A stretch of DNA of 64,000 nt. It comes from Chelatococcus reniformis (GTDB lineage Bacteria; Pseudomonadota; Alphaproteobacteria; Rhizobiales; Beijerinckiaceae). The first letter of the stretch is position 1, and every line of letters begins with the position of its first letter. The position numbers were made by a program, and so were the translations under genes. Positions 9,006 through 18,200 of this stretch are shown piece after piece. The notes under the pieces were generated by a model. That model searched no databases, was not told the DNA's origin, and saw only the letters and a program-made list of their open reading frames with translations. The stretch lies in NCBI RefSeq assembly GCF_014640075.1, contig NZ_BMGG01000003.1, positions 67,866-131,865 on the forward strand. The letters run 5' to 3'.

Positions 9006-10112
9006 GTGAACTTTACGCTCAGTGACGACCACCTGGAGCTGCGGGATGCAGCGCAAACCTTCCTCGACAAGGAAGTCGACCTGAGGCCCCTGCTCGTCCC
9101 CGGCGCCACCGCCACCGACGCCGGCTATGACACGCTCTGGCGCAAGATCGCCGAGCTCGGCTGGCCGTCGCTCATCGTGCCTGAGACCTACGGCGGCCTC
9201 GGCATGAGCTACATCGACCTTGCCATGGTCGTGGGCGAGATGGGCCGCACATTGGCGCCCTGCCCCTTCTTCGGCACGCTCGCCGGCACCTGGGCGATAC
9301 TCCGGGCCGGTTCGGAGGACCAGCGCGCGCGGCTGCTCGGCCGCGTCGCCGGCGGCGAGGCCAAGCTCGCTTTGGCCTTGACGAGCATGGACGGCGCCAT
9401 AGGCGAGAGCGTCGCGGCCACGGCCGACGGCAGCAATCACCGGCTGACGGGAACGGCCTGGTACGTCGTGGATGCGGCCGCCGCCGATCAGATCGTCGTG
9501 GCCGCCCGCCTCGACGGACGGCTGAAATTCTTCGTGGTCGAGGCCAAGGCCGCGGGCGTCGCGATCGCCCTGCTCGATTGGCGCGACATCACGCGCCAGG
9601 TCGGCACCGTCACGCTCACGGGCGCGCTCGGCGAGCTGCTGACGGGCAGCGACGACCAGACCTGGCCCTGGGTGCGCGATCGCCTCTATCTCACCCTCGC
9701 CGCCGAAAGCGCTGCCGGGACTCGCGTGGTGCTGGACGACGCTGTGACCTACGCCAAGGAGCGCATGGCCTTCGGCCGCCCGCTCGGCGCCTTCCAGGCA
9801 ATCAAGCACCAGCTCGCCGAGCTCGCCGGCCAGGCGGAGTGCGCGACTGCGGCGGTGCACTACGCCGCCTGGGCACTCACTGAGGACGATGCACGAGCTC
9901 CCCTGGCAGCGGCCATGGCCCAAAGCTACGCCAGCGACGCCTATCGCGACGCGACCTACCGGAACGTCCAGGTATTCGGCGCCATCGGCTTCACCTGGGA
10001 GATGAAGAACCACCTCTATTACAAGCGGGCGCGCTGCAACGCCGAGCTGCTCGGGCCGCCGGCGCAGCAACGGGAGGAGGTCATCCAGCTGCTCGAGCGT
10101 CAAGCGGCTTGA
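9006..10112 (+). CDS. Acyl-CoA dehydrogenase family protein, second of a pair (GTG start)
   Basis: A 368-residue protein with acyl-CoA dehydrogenase domains: N-terminal helical DDHLELRDAAQTFLDKEV, a GWPSLIVPETYGGLG loop, the central beta domain, and a C-terminal helical domain with YAKERMAFGRPLGAFQAIKH. The start is a GTG at 9006 preceded by GAGGGAGA. The helix around LAAESAAGTRVVLDD is typical of the smaller subunit in heteromeric FadE pairs, which may lack the catalytic glutamate. It follows the upstream dehydrogenase by 46 bases and is the last gene of the operon. The pair probably oxidises one acyl-CoA intermediate of the locus. Confidence 0.88.
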   Translation: MNFTLSDDHLELRDAAQTFLDKEVDLRPLLVPGATATDAGYDTLWRKIAELGWPSLIVPETYGGLGMSYIDLAMVVGEMGRTLAPCPFFGTLAGTWAILRAGSEDQRARLLGRVAGGEAKLALALTSMDGAIGESVAATADGSNHRLTGTAWYVVDAAAADQIVVAARLDGRLKFFVVEAKAAGVAIALLDWRDITRQVGTVTLTGALGELLTGSDDQTWPWVRDRLYLTLAAESAAGTRVVLDDAVTYAKERMAFGRPLGAFQAIKHQLAELAGQAECATAAVHYAAWALTEDDARAPLAAAMAQSYASDAYRDATYRNVQVFGAIGFTWEMKNHLYYKRARCNAELLGPPAQQREEVIQLLERQAA

Positions 10113-10429
10113 GATAGGCCCCCGCGCGAACGGCCGCCGGCGTCCAAATCGGTTTGGCGACTGCTCTTGCGCTTTCCCGACAGCCGCGGACAGGGCGAAG
10201 AGCTGAACGGGTGGACTATTGGCGGGCCAACATCATCCAAGCTAAGGCAATGTGAAGGCCTGATATTTCACTTGTCCGGGATGAGCGAGCGGCTCGCGCC
10301 GGCTGGCGTGCGGGCGAGCCGCCGCTCAGATGACATTTGCAGGCGACCTCCTGATTTGGCATCAGGGGGCGAACCGCCGCGGCGGGTGTATGATGCTTGG
10401 CCGCCGCTGACCCGCGGCGGCCGCCGGGA
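10113..10429. other. Intergenic region upstream of a TetR gene
   Basis: No gene is supported here. The stretch has a perfect 6+6 hairpin or operator at 10350-10366 and a perfect 12-bp GC palindrome (CCGCCGCGGCGG) at 10374-10385, both within 80 bases of the TetR start. Around 10200-10280 the sequence is less GC-rich (CATCATCCAAGCTAAGGC, TGATATTTCACTTG), which may hold the promoter. No clear terminator follows the acyl-CoA dehydrogenase stop. Confidence 0.5.
10350..10366. promoter_or_regulatory. Inverted repeat upstream of TetR gene, candidate operator
   Basis: CCTGAT and ATCAGG form perfect arms around TTGGC, 64 bases before the TetR start. Position and symmetry fit an autoregulatory site; a weak transcript hairpin is the alternative. 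Confidence 0.35.
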
Positions 10430-11239
10430 ATGTCGATGCCGAAGTCTGGGACCGTGTCGGAGAAGCCTGTTCCCCCCTCCCGGTCGGTCGACCCCGCCAG
10501 ACGTATCGAGAACGGTTCCAAATCCGGGGGAACGCCCCCCGGGGCGCCGGCGGCGCGTACCCGCAAGCGCCGCCGGACCCAGGCGGAGCGCAGCGAGGCG
10601 ACACAGAAGAAGCTGCTGGATGCGGCGGTGCGGCTGCTGCGCCAGAGTGGCTTCGGCGGGCTGCGCACCAGCAAGGTGGCGGAACTCGCAGGCGTCTCCG
10701 AGGGCGCGCAATTGCATCACTTCCCGACCAAGCGGGACCTGTTCGTTGCCGCCCTGAACCATCTCAACCAGAATTTTGCCGCTCACAGCCGGCAACTGGC
10801 CAAACAGGCGGAGGCATCGCGGGACCCGATCGCGAGCATCATCGACGACGCGCACCACTTCTTCTTCAGCGATTTCTTCTTCGTTGAGCTGGCGGTGGCG
10901 ATGGGCGACGCCGACATTCGCGACGTGCGCCGCGAGGCGTACGAAGCGTCCCGCACCAGCCGGTTCGCGGTCGAGGCGGCGTGGCTGGACGCGCTCGTCG
11001 CCCACGGCATTCAGCCCGACATCGCCGGTGATGTGCTGACCCTGACGATCAGCATCGTCCGCGGCTTCGCCGTCCGCTCCTTCCTCGACAACGATCAGGA
11101 GCGCTTCTCCCAACTCTATCGGGTCTGGCGGGAGATCGTCGGCAGCTATCTGGCGAGGCATGGTGCCACGGAGATCGGGCGGCGCGACGACATGCAGGCG
11201 GGCGTGCCGCATCGTGCGCGCTCCGCTCGGAGCCGATAG
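10430..11239 (+). CDS. TetR family transcriptional regulator
   Basis: A 269-residue regulator with an unusually long, basic, probably disordered N-terminal tail of about 50 residues (rich in Pro, Ser and the TRKRRRTQ cluster) before the TetR DNA-binding domain. The helix-turn-helix is in GFGGLRTSKVAELAGVSEGA followed by QLHHFPTKRDLFVAAL. The ATG at 10430 is preferred; an ATG at 10436 and a TTG at 10397 are alternatives. The C-terminal segment DIAGDVLTLTISIVRGFAVR reappears in decayed form about 1.3 kb downstream (12359-12489), which points to a former paralogue. Its target is not clear; the DUF4436 gene follows about 110-175 bases later on the same strand. Confidence 0.88.
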   Translation: MSMPKSGTVSEKPVPPSRSVDPARRIENGSKSGGTPPGAPAARTRKRRRTQAERSEATQKKLLDAAVRLLRQSGFGGLRTSKVAELAGVSEGAQLHHFPTKRDLFVAALNHLNQNFAAHSRQLAKQAEASRDPIASIIDDAHHFFFSDFFFVELAVAMGDADIRDVRREAYEASRTSRFAVEAAWLDALVAHGIQPDIAGDVLTLTISIVRGFAVRSFLDNDQERFSQLYRVWREIVGSYLARHGATEIGRRDDMQAGVPHRARSARSR

Positions 11240-11414
11240 GTCTCGCAAAGCGGCAACGCGATGATCGTGAACCGAGGCGCCGACGGGCCCAGCATGGCTA
11301 CACATCGCGCCGTGCACACGGCATCGGCCTCCTCGGGGTTAGCGCATGCCAGGCTCGCCGCGAGATGATAAGCGGAGCCCGGCGGCCTCAATCCGCAACG
11401 GACGGCATGACGTG

Positions 11415-12350
11415 ATGGAAAGTGCGACGCGCGAAGCCGCGAGCGAAGAGCCTGAGGAGGAAGCCCCGCCCGCCGCGGCGGACAAGCCCGCTCGCCGCAG
11501 GCTGCGGCGCGGCCTTCTGCTCGTCGCACTCTTGGTGCTCTGCGCCGTCGGCTACGGTCTAGTGCTCCAGCGCTTCGATATTTCGGAAGTGCCGATCGAG
11601 GCGCAATTCGGAGCCCCGATCGATGAGGCCGGTCTCGTTCTCTCCTTGCTGCCCGTTGCCATCGACTCGACCCAGGAGACGATGCAGATCCGGATCAGCG
11701 TGACGCCGCCGCCCTCGCCAAGCGGTCCGCGTGCCGCCATCGCAACGCGCGACCTCACGCTCAGGCTGCACCGCGACACCTTCGTCGAGCATATCCCGAT
11801 CCGGGCGCAACAGCCGCTTCCCGAGTTGACCCGCAACTTCGACCTCAATGATGGCAGCATCCGCTTCTATCCCGTCGATCGCTTCTCCGCTTCGGTGCAC
11901 CTGAGCGTCGTGGAGAAGGGGCCCGGCGGCAGCGAGCGTGCACTGCCCCTTCACGTCAAGATGTGGGAGGGCATCCTCGGCTTCACCGTTCACGGCGAAC
12001 AGGCGGCGCCCATCGATCCGCGGGATCTCAACTTGAGCTTCAGCGTCCGGCGGACCGGCGCGGTCAAGTTCTTCAGCATCACCATCTACGCGGCCATGGT
12101 CGTTCTCACCCTGTGTGCCCTTTCCATCGGAAGCCTCGTCTTCATCGGCTTCCGCAAGATCGAAGCGACGTTGGTCGGGGCCATGGGCGCCATGGTCTTT
12201 GCGCTGCCGGCGCTGCGCAACGCGTTGCCCGGCGCCCCTCCCCTGGGCATCCGCGCCGACGTGCTGGTGTTCTTCTGGGCCGAGATCGGCGCCGTCGTGG
12301 CGCTCTCGCTGTTCATTGCCGCCTGGGTCCGTCGCGGCTCGCGGCCGTAG
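11415..12350 (+). CDS. DUF4436 family membrane protein
   Basis: A 311-residue protein with an acidic N-terminal cytoplasmic segment, one transmembrane helix (RGLLLVALLVLCAVGYGLVL), an extracytoplasmic beta-rich domain of about 170 residues, and three C-terminal membrane helices. The last part contains ALPALRNALPGAPPLG, the hallmark of the DUF4436 family, whose function is unknown. The family is best known to me from actinobacteria, so an alphaproteobacterial copy is a little unusual. Start choice is open: an ATG at 11346 in the same frame would add 23 residues, and neither has a strong ribosome-binding site. Neighbouring TetR gene and TetR remnant do not explain its role. Confidence 0.75.
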   Translation: MESATREAASEEPEEEAPPAAADKPARRRLRRGLLLVALLVLCAVGYGLVLQRFDISEVPIEAQFGAPIDEAGLVLSLLPVAIDSTQETMQIRISVTPPPSPSGPRAAIATRDLTLRLHRDTFVEHIPIRAQQPLPELTRNFDLNDGSIRFYPVDRFSASVHLSVVEKGPGGSERALPLHVKMWEGILGFTVHGEQAAPIDPRDLNLSFSVRRTGAVKFFSITIYAAMVVLTLCALSIGSLVFIGFRKIEATLVGAMGAMVFALPALRNALPGAPPLGIRADVLVFFWAEIGAVVALSLFIAAWVRRGSRP

Positions 12351-12358
12351 GCGGCAGG

Positions 12359-12489
12359 CAGGGCATCCCGCGCGACCTGGCCAGCGACGTCCTGACTGCC
12401 AACGATCAGCACCGTCCGCAGCTTCGCCGTCCGCTCCTTCCTCGACGACGATCCGCGGCGCTTCGCGCGGCTCGACCGGGGTCGTGCAG
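12359..12489 (+). pseudogene. TetR C-terminal remnant, frameshifted
   Basis: The translation GIPRDLASDVLT followed, after a one-base shift, by TISTVRSFAVRSFLDDDPRR aligns with GIQPDIAGDVLT and TISIVRGFAVRSFLDNDQER of the intact TetR protein encoded at 10430-11239. At the DNA level CTTCGCCGTCCGCTCCTTCC is identical in both places. The N-terminal helix-turn-helix is missing, and the frame breaks around 12403-12410. The third-base differences show that it is a diverged paralogue rather than a recent duplicate. It therefore looks like the tail of a second, decayed TetR gene. Limits are approximate. Confidence 0.7.
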
Positions 12490-12820
12490 GAGCCCGTCTC
12501 CGACGCGCACAAGGCAGACTGCTAGCTTGGCGAAGGAGCCGACCGGACAGGCTCAGCCGCTGACTAGCCCTGTCGCGGTTCATCGCGGTCTGGATCGGCT
12601 GCGATTCGCGTCCGCGAGAGCGGCAGCTGAGACCGTGAAGATCATCCACCGCAGCCGGTGGAAGCGGCCCCGCTCGCCCGACTGTGACTGAGTTGCCGCA
12701 CGGATCGCTCACGGCAATCGCTACGCGAACTCTGCCTTGACGGCAACTCGCGGCCCGATATGGTCCCGATCCTTCCTGGAACACGGAAGGGTCGCGTCGA
12801 CGCCGATTAGCGCGGAACGT

Positions 12821-12838
12821 AAATATCCTGGAATATTT
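12821..12838. repeat. AT-rich near-palindrome upstream of RTX gene
   Basis: AAATAT and ATATTT are perfect arms around CCTGGA. It opens the AT-rich leader of the RTX gene, about 180 bases before its start, where a regulator or a nucleoid protein of the H-NS/MucR type could bind. No cognate regulator is identifiable. Confidence 0.35.
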
Positions 12839-13014
12839 CAAATGCCGGCGGAGATAGATTTAATACGTTACCATTATTCTGGATAAGACAGTATACTAAA
12901 GTATTAATTTTTGTCATGTTGAAGTCGATAAAAATCACGTTTACCAAAAACTCATGGGCACCGCTTTGGACAACCGTCGCGTCGGTAAGTGCCTAATCTG
13001 CCAGGAGCCAGATT

Positions 13015-15057
13015 TTGCCCGCAACAGTTGAAGAAGTCCACACCACTCGCGCGATCGCGGCCGCTGATGTGGTCGTTAGCGAGCAGTATGGCTATACCCT
13101 TTTTGTCGCACGGCTGGACAAGGCTGCGACTACGGCGACGACCATCGCCTACACGACCGTCGACGGGACTGCGAAGGCAGGTGTGGACTACGGGGCCACA
13201 TCGGGTATCTTCACTATTCCTGCGGGTTCGATGGGTGCTGATGTATTCATTCCGATCATCAGTGATGAACTCAAGGAAGAAGATGAGACATTTGAGATAA
13301 TTCTTTCGGATGCGAGCGGCGCCCAGTTCCCGGACGGGGCCACGACATTGAAGGCAACGGTCACGATCCGCGACGACGATAGACTCGTCGGTGGCGATGG
13401 GGACGACACGATCTATGGCAGCGCTTGGGGCGACACGGTCACCGGCGGGGGAGGCAATGACGTCCTCTATGGCGGCGTTGGCGATGATACCCTCGAGGGC
13501 GGGGACGGCGACGATGCCCTTTATGGCGGGGGCGGCATTGACAGGCTCTACGGCGGCGGCGGCGGCGATTTGGTCGATGCAGCTGATGGCTGGCGCTACG
13601 GCGGCGACGGCGATGATGTCATCGGAGGAGCCGATGGCTGGCGCTATGGCGGAGCCGGCGACGATGTCATCGTAGGAGCCGATGGCTATCGCCATGGCGG
13701 AGCCGGCGACGACCTCATCGGAGGAGCCAATGGCTATCGCTATGGTGACGATGGCAACGATACCCTGTGGGGCACCAACGGCTACTTCGACGGTGGAAAC
13801 GGCTTCGACTTCATCACCTACGACTTTGCCTCCGCGGCGGTCTCGGCTGAGCTGGGGGGATTCGGTGAGATCGGCCCCTTGGGAACGGGGCAGTTCCTGC
13901 ACCACATCGAGAACATCGAAGGTCTCATCGGTTCGAAGTTCGACGATCAATTGATCGGTGACGCGGCCGACAACCAGCTGCTCGGCAACGATGGCAACGA
14001 TACGCTCTCGGGCGGAAACGGCAGCGACGTGCTGAGCGGCGACAACGGCCGCGACACGCTCCTGGGCGGAGCCGGCGCCGACGAATTGGACGGCGGCGAA
14101 GGCACCGACTACGCCGTTTACGACACCTCGATGGCCGCGGTCTCGATCCGCCTCGACCTCGGCACGGGCGCGGGCGGCGATGCGGCGGGTGACACGCTGG
14201 TCAACATCGAGGGGCTGGTGGGCTCGGCCTTCGCCGATACCCTGATCGGCAACGACGGCGCCAACACGCTGGTCGGCAACGATGGGGCCGACACGCTCCA
14301 GGGCCTTGGCGGCGCCGATGCCATGGCCGGTGGCAACGGCGACGACATCCTGCTCGGCAACGACGGCGGCGACGCCATGGACGGCGGCGTCGGGCAGGAC
14401 TTCATCTCCGGCGACGGCAGCAACGACACGCTGCTCGGCGGCATCGGCGACGATTTCGTGCGCGGTGGCAGCGACGGCGACTGGCTCGACGGCGGCGCCG
14501 GGCTCGACTTCGCGCTCTACGACACCTCCGCGGCGGGCATCGCCATCCGCCTCGACATCGGCGCCGGCCTCGGCGGCGATGCCACCGGCGACACGCTGAG
14601 GGGAATCGAGGGGGTGGTCGGTTCGAGCTTCGACGACGCGCTGCTCGGGAGCATCGGCAACGACCAGCTGCTCGGCGGCGACGGCGCCGACACCCTGGCC
14701 GGCGTTGCCGGCAACGACCTGCTGAGCGGCGGCGGCGGCAGCGACCTGCTGCTGGGCGACATGGGCGCCGACGTGCTGACCGGGGGCGCCGGCGCCGACA
14801 CCCTCATCGGCGGCGCCGGCGCCGACATTTTCTACCTCGCCGCCGCCGACAACGCGGTGGGGATCTTCGACGTCGTCACCGACTTCCAGGCCGGCGAGGA
14901 CCTGATCTACCTGCAAGGCTGGAACCCGGCCACGCTGGCCGCCGTCGACGTCGACGGCAACGCCGTGCTGACCACCACCGACTCCGGCTACATGACCGGC
15001 GTCGTCTTCGTCGGCGCCACCGCGGCTCAAGTCATGGATCAGGTGCTGCTGCTCTGA
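13015..15057 (+). CDS. Calx-beta / RTX (hemolysin-type calcium-binding repeat) protein
   Basis: A 680-residue acidic, glycine-rich secreted-type protein. Residues about 10-120 form one Calx-beta domain (TTVDGTAKAGVDYGATSG, ending VTIRDDD). From about 125 to 640 it is built of RTX nonapeptides of the GGDGDDTI / GGNGDDIL kind, which fold as calcium-loaded beta rolls. Three larger modules starting DFITYD, DYAVYD and DFALYD separate the RTX blocks. The C-terminal DFQAGEDLIYLQG region resembles type I secretion signals. The start is a TTG at 13015, eight bases after CAGGAG; no ATG is available nearby. No HlyB/HlyD/TolC-like exporter is adjacent; the RND pump downstream is a different class. There is no catalytic domain, so adhesion, surface-layer or matrix roles are more likely than toxin activity. 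Confidence 0.88.
   Translation: MPATVEEVHTTRAIAAADVVVSEQYGYTLFVARLDKAATTATTIAYTTVDGTAKAGVDYGATSGIFTIPAGSMGADVFIPIISDELKEEDETFEIILSDASGAQFPDGATTLKATVTIRDDDRLVGGDGDDTIYGSAWGDTVTGGGGNDVLYGGVGDDTLEGGDGDDALYGGGGIDRLYGGGGGDLVDAADGWRYGGDGDDVIGGADGWRYGGAGDDVIVGADGYRHGGAGDDLIGGANGYRYGDDGNDTLWGTNGYFDGGNGFDFITYDFASAAVSAELGGFGEIGPLGTGQFLHHIENIEGLIGSKFDDQLIGDAADNQLLGNDGNDTLSGGNGSDVLSGDNGRDTLLGGAGADELDGGEGTDYAVYDTSMAAVSIRLDLGTGAGGDAAGDTLVNIEGLVGSAFADTLIGNDGANTLVGNDGADTLQGLGGADAMAGGNGDDILLGNDGGDAMDGGVGQDFISGDGSNDTLLGGIGDDFVRGGSDGDWLDGGAGLDFALYDTSAAGIAIRLDIGAGLGGDATGDTLRGIEGVVGSSFDDALLGSIGNDQLLGGDGADTLAGVAGNDLLSGGGGSDLLLGDMGADVLTGGAGADTLIGGAGADIFYLAAADNAVGIFDVVTDFQAGEDLIYLQGWNPATLAAVDVDGNAVLTTTDSGYMTGVVFVGATAAQVMDQVLLL
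13585..13776 (+). repeat. Four 48-bp in-frame tandem repeats in the RTX gene
   Basis: Units begin at 13585, 13633, 13681 and 13729, each 48 bases (16 codons). They translate as DGWRYGGDGDDVIGGA, DGWRYGGAGDDVIVGA, DGYRHGGAGDDLIGGA and NGYRYGDDGNDTLWGT, with a partial fifth unit (NGYFDGGNG). The period of 16 differs from the 9 or 18 of normal RTX repeats because each calcium-binding GGxGDDxI motif alternates with an aromatic-basic DGWRYGG-like loop. The first three units are close at DNA level, which suggests recent tandem duplication. Confidence 0.85.
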
Positions 15058-15239
15058 GCCGAGGGCGGCCGCGGAGGTGCCGGCGCGGCGCGGGGGCGGT
15101 TCCCGGAAGGGCACGGCTAGGCCCCCGCGTGCGCCACCACCTTTCCGATGCGTGCGCTGCCCCCACGATGCCCCTGCTCGCCCGGCCGGCAGCCACCCGG
15201 CGGCCGCGACGATCCGCCGGTCCGTCCACGGTCCTGCCC

Positions 15240-18200
15240 TCACGCGTGCTCAAGCTCCCGCGTCGGCGCATGGGGTGCGACCACCGGCGCGTGGCTCGCG
15301 TCTCCATGCTGCGTGAGCGGCCGGTTGCCGGTGAGGCGCCGGAGCAGCACGTAGAACACCGGCGTCAGGATCAGGCCGAAGGCGGTGACGCCGATCATCC
15401 CGAAGAACACGGCTACGCCCATGGCCTGGCGCATCTCGGCGCCCGCGCCGGTGGACAGCACCAGGGGCAGCACGCCCATCACGAAGGCAAGCGACGTCAT
15501 CAGGATCGGCCGCAGCCTGAGCCGGCTCGCCTCGATCGCCGCGGCGACCGGCGAGCGCCCCGCGAACTCGAGTTCGCGTGCGAACTCGACGATGAGGATG
15601 GCGTTCTTGGCCGAGAGCCCCACCAGCACGATCAGGCCGATCTGGGTGAAGACGTTGTTGTCGCCCCGCGTCAACCAGACGCCGGTCATGGCGGCGAGCA
15701 GCCCCATGGGCACGATCAGGATGATGGCGATGGGCAGGGTCAGGCTCTCGTACTGCGCCGCCAGCACCAGGAACACCAGCAACAGCGCCAGGGGGAACAC
15801 CCAGATCGCGGAATTGCCGGCGATGAACTCCTGATAGGTCAGCTCGGTCCATTCGAAGTCGAAGCCCTTCGGCAGCGTCTCGGCCGCAATGCGCGCAGCC
15901 GCGGCCTGCGCCTGGCCCGACGAGAAGCCGGGTGCGGCGTTGGCGTTGATATCCGACGCCAGGAAGCCGTTGTAGCGCATGGCCCGCTCCGGGCCGGAGC
16001 TGGAGCGCACCTTCAGCAGTGCCGACAGCGGCACCATCTCGCCCGATGCGGCACGCACCTTGAGCTGGCCGATGTCGTCGGCCCGCGCCCGGAATTTGGC
16101 GTCGCCCTGCACCCGCACCGAGTAGGTGCGCCCGAATTTGTTGAAGTCGTTGACGTAGTAAGAGCCGAGATAGATCTGCAACGTATCGAAGACATCGGTC
16201 ACAGGGATTCCGAGCTGGCGCGCCTTGGTGCGGTCGATGTCGGCGGTGAGCTGCGGCACGTTCACCTGGAAGCTGGAGAACAGGCCGGCGAGCTCGGGGG
16301 CCTGGTTTGCCTTGGCCATGAAGGCCTTGGTGGCCTGGTCGAGCGCCTCATAGCCCAGGCCCGCCCGGTCCTCGATCTGCAATTTGAAGCCGCCGATGGT
16401 GCCGAGCCCCTGCACCGGCGGCGGCGGGAACATGGCGATGAAGGCCTCCTGGACGGCCCCGAACTTCTGGTTGAGCTGCTGGGCGATCGCCGGCCCGCTG
16501 AGCTCCGGCGTCTTGCGCTCCTCGAACGGCTTCAGTCCGGCAAAGACGATGCCGGAGTTGGAGCTGTTGGTGAAGCCGTTGATCGACAGGCCCGGGAAGG
16601 CGATGGCGTTCTCGACGCCCGGCTGGGCGAGCGCGATGTCGCTCATGCGGCGGATCACCTCCTCGGTCCGGTCGAGCGTGGCGCCGTCGGGCAGCTGGGC
16701 GAAGCCCACCAGATACTGCTTGTCCTGCGCCGGCACGAAGCCGCCGGGAACCTGCTTGAACAGCACCACGGTAACCCCGACGAGCGCGATGTAGACGCCC
16801 ATGACCACGGTCTTGCGCGAGATCGCCCCGCGCACGCCCTTTCCGTAGACCCCGGAGGCGCGCGCGAAGGCGCGGTTGAAGCGGCGGAAGAACCAGCCGA
16901 GCAGTCTGTCGAGCAGGCGGGTGAGCCCGTCCTTGGGCTCGTCGTGGCCCTTCAGCAGCAGGGCCGCCAGCGCCGGCGACAGGGTGAGCGAGTTTATGGC
17001 CGAGATCACCGTCGAGATGGCGATGGTGAGCGCGAACTGCTTGTAGAACTGCCCGGTCAAGCCGCTGATGAAGGCGAGCGGCACGAAGACGGCGACCAGC
17101 ACCAGGGCGATGGCGATGATCGGGCCGGAGACCTCCCGCATGGCCTGGTAGGTCGCCTCGCGCGGCGCCAGGCCCGCCTCGATGTTGCGCTCCACGTTCT
17201 CCACCACGACGATGGCATCGTCGACGACGATGCCGATGGCAAGCACCAGCCCGAACAGGGTGAGGGCGTTGATGGAAAAGCCGAAGACGTGCATCACCGC
17301 GAAGGTGCCGATGATCGACACCGGCACGGCGAGCAGCGGGATGATCGAGGCGCGCCACGTCTGCAGGAACAGGATGACGACGAGCACCACCAGCGCCACC
17401 GCTTCCAGCAGCGTGTGGATGACCGCTTCGATGGAAGCCCGTACGAACTGGGTCGGGTCGTAGACGATCGAATAGTCGACGCCCTCGGGCATGTTCTTCT
17501 TGAGTTCCGCCATGGTGCGGCGGACCTCGTTGGAGATCTGGATGGCGTTGGAGCCAGGCGCCTGGAAGATCGGGATCGCCACCGCGGACTTGTTGTCGAG
17601 CAGTGAGCGCAGGGCGTACTCGGCGGCGCCCAGCTCGATGCGGGCGACGTCACGCAGGCGGGTGATCTCGCCGCCGGCGCCGGTCTTGACGACGATGTCG
17701 CCGAACTCCTCCTCGCTCGCCAGGCGGCCTTGCGCGTTGATGGACAGCTGCAGGTCGAGGCCCGGCACGCTGGGCGAGGCGCCGACGACGCCGGCGGCCG
17801 CCTCCACGTTCTGGGCCTGGATCTCCCGGACGATATCGCCGGCCGACAGTCCATGCTCGGCCACGCGCTGCGCGTCGAGCCAGACGCGCATGGAATAGTC
17901 GCCGGAGCCGAACAGCTGCACCTGGCCGACGCCGTCGAGCCGCGCCAGGCGATCCTTGACGTTCAGCACCGCGTAGTTGCGCAAATAGGTCATGTCGTAG
18001 CGCCCGTTGGGCGACAGCAGGTGCACGACCATGGTGAGATCGGGCGCACTCTTGATCGTGGTGATGCCGAGCTGGCGCACCACGGCCGGCAGCCGCGGCT
18101 CCGCCTGGCTGACGCGGTTCTGCACCAGTTGCTGGGCCTTGTCGGGATCGGTGCCGAGCTTGAAGGTCACCGTCAGCGTCATCAGCCCGTCGGTCGTCGC

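Larger units (their letters stand above)
12351..13014. other. Long intergenic region with TetR remnant and AT-rich leader
   Basis: This 660-base stretch has two parts. The first (to about 12490) holds a decayed TetR C-terminal segment, listed separately. The second runs from clearly GC-rich sequence into an AT-rich block at about 12800-13000, by far the lowest GC in the first half of the window, which leads into the RTX gene. That block has an 18-bp near-palindrome at 12821-12838 and AT-rich hexamers (TATACT near 12893, TATTAAT near 12903) suited to a promoter. No intact gene is supported between 12490 and 13014. Confidence 0.6.

Noticed and set aside
12700-12840. Minus-strand AIAVSDPCGNSV as a VOC-gene remnant
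   Set aside because: A single short DPxGN-like string without further family features; chance cannot be excluded.
12952-15243. 763-residue frame on the minus strand opposite the RTX gene, rich in Val-Ala-Glu-Gln repeats
   Set aside because: It is the mirror of the GC-rich RTX repeats; the plus-strand frame has clear Calx-beta and RTX domains, while this frame has no recognisable domain and its repeats only follow the period of the sense strand.
15129-17606. 825-residue plus-strand frame opposite the RND permease gene
   Set aside because: Composition is Arg/His/Gly/Asp-rich shadow sequence; the minus-strand frame is a full-length, motif-complete RND permease.
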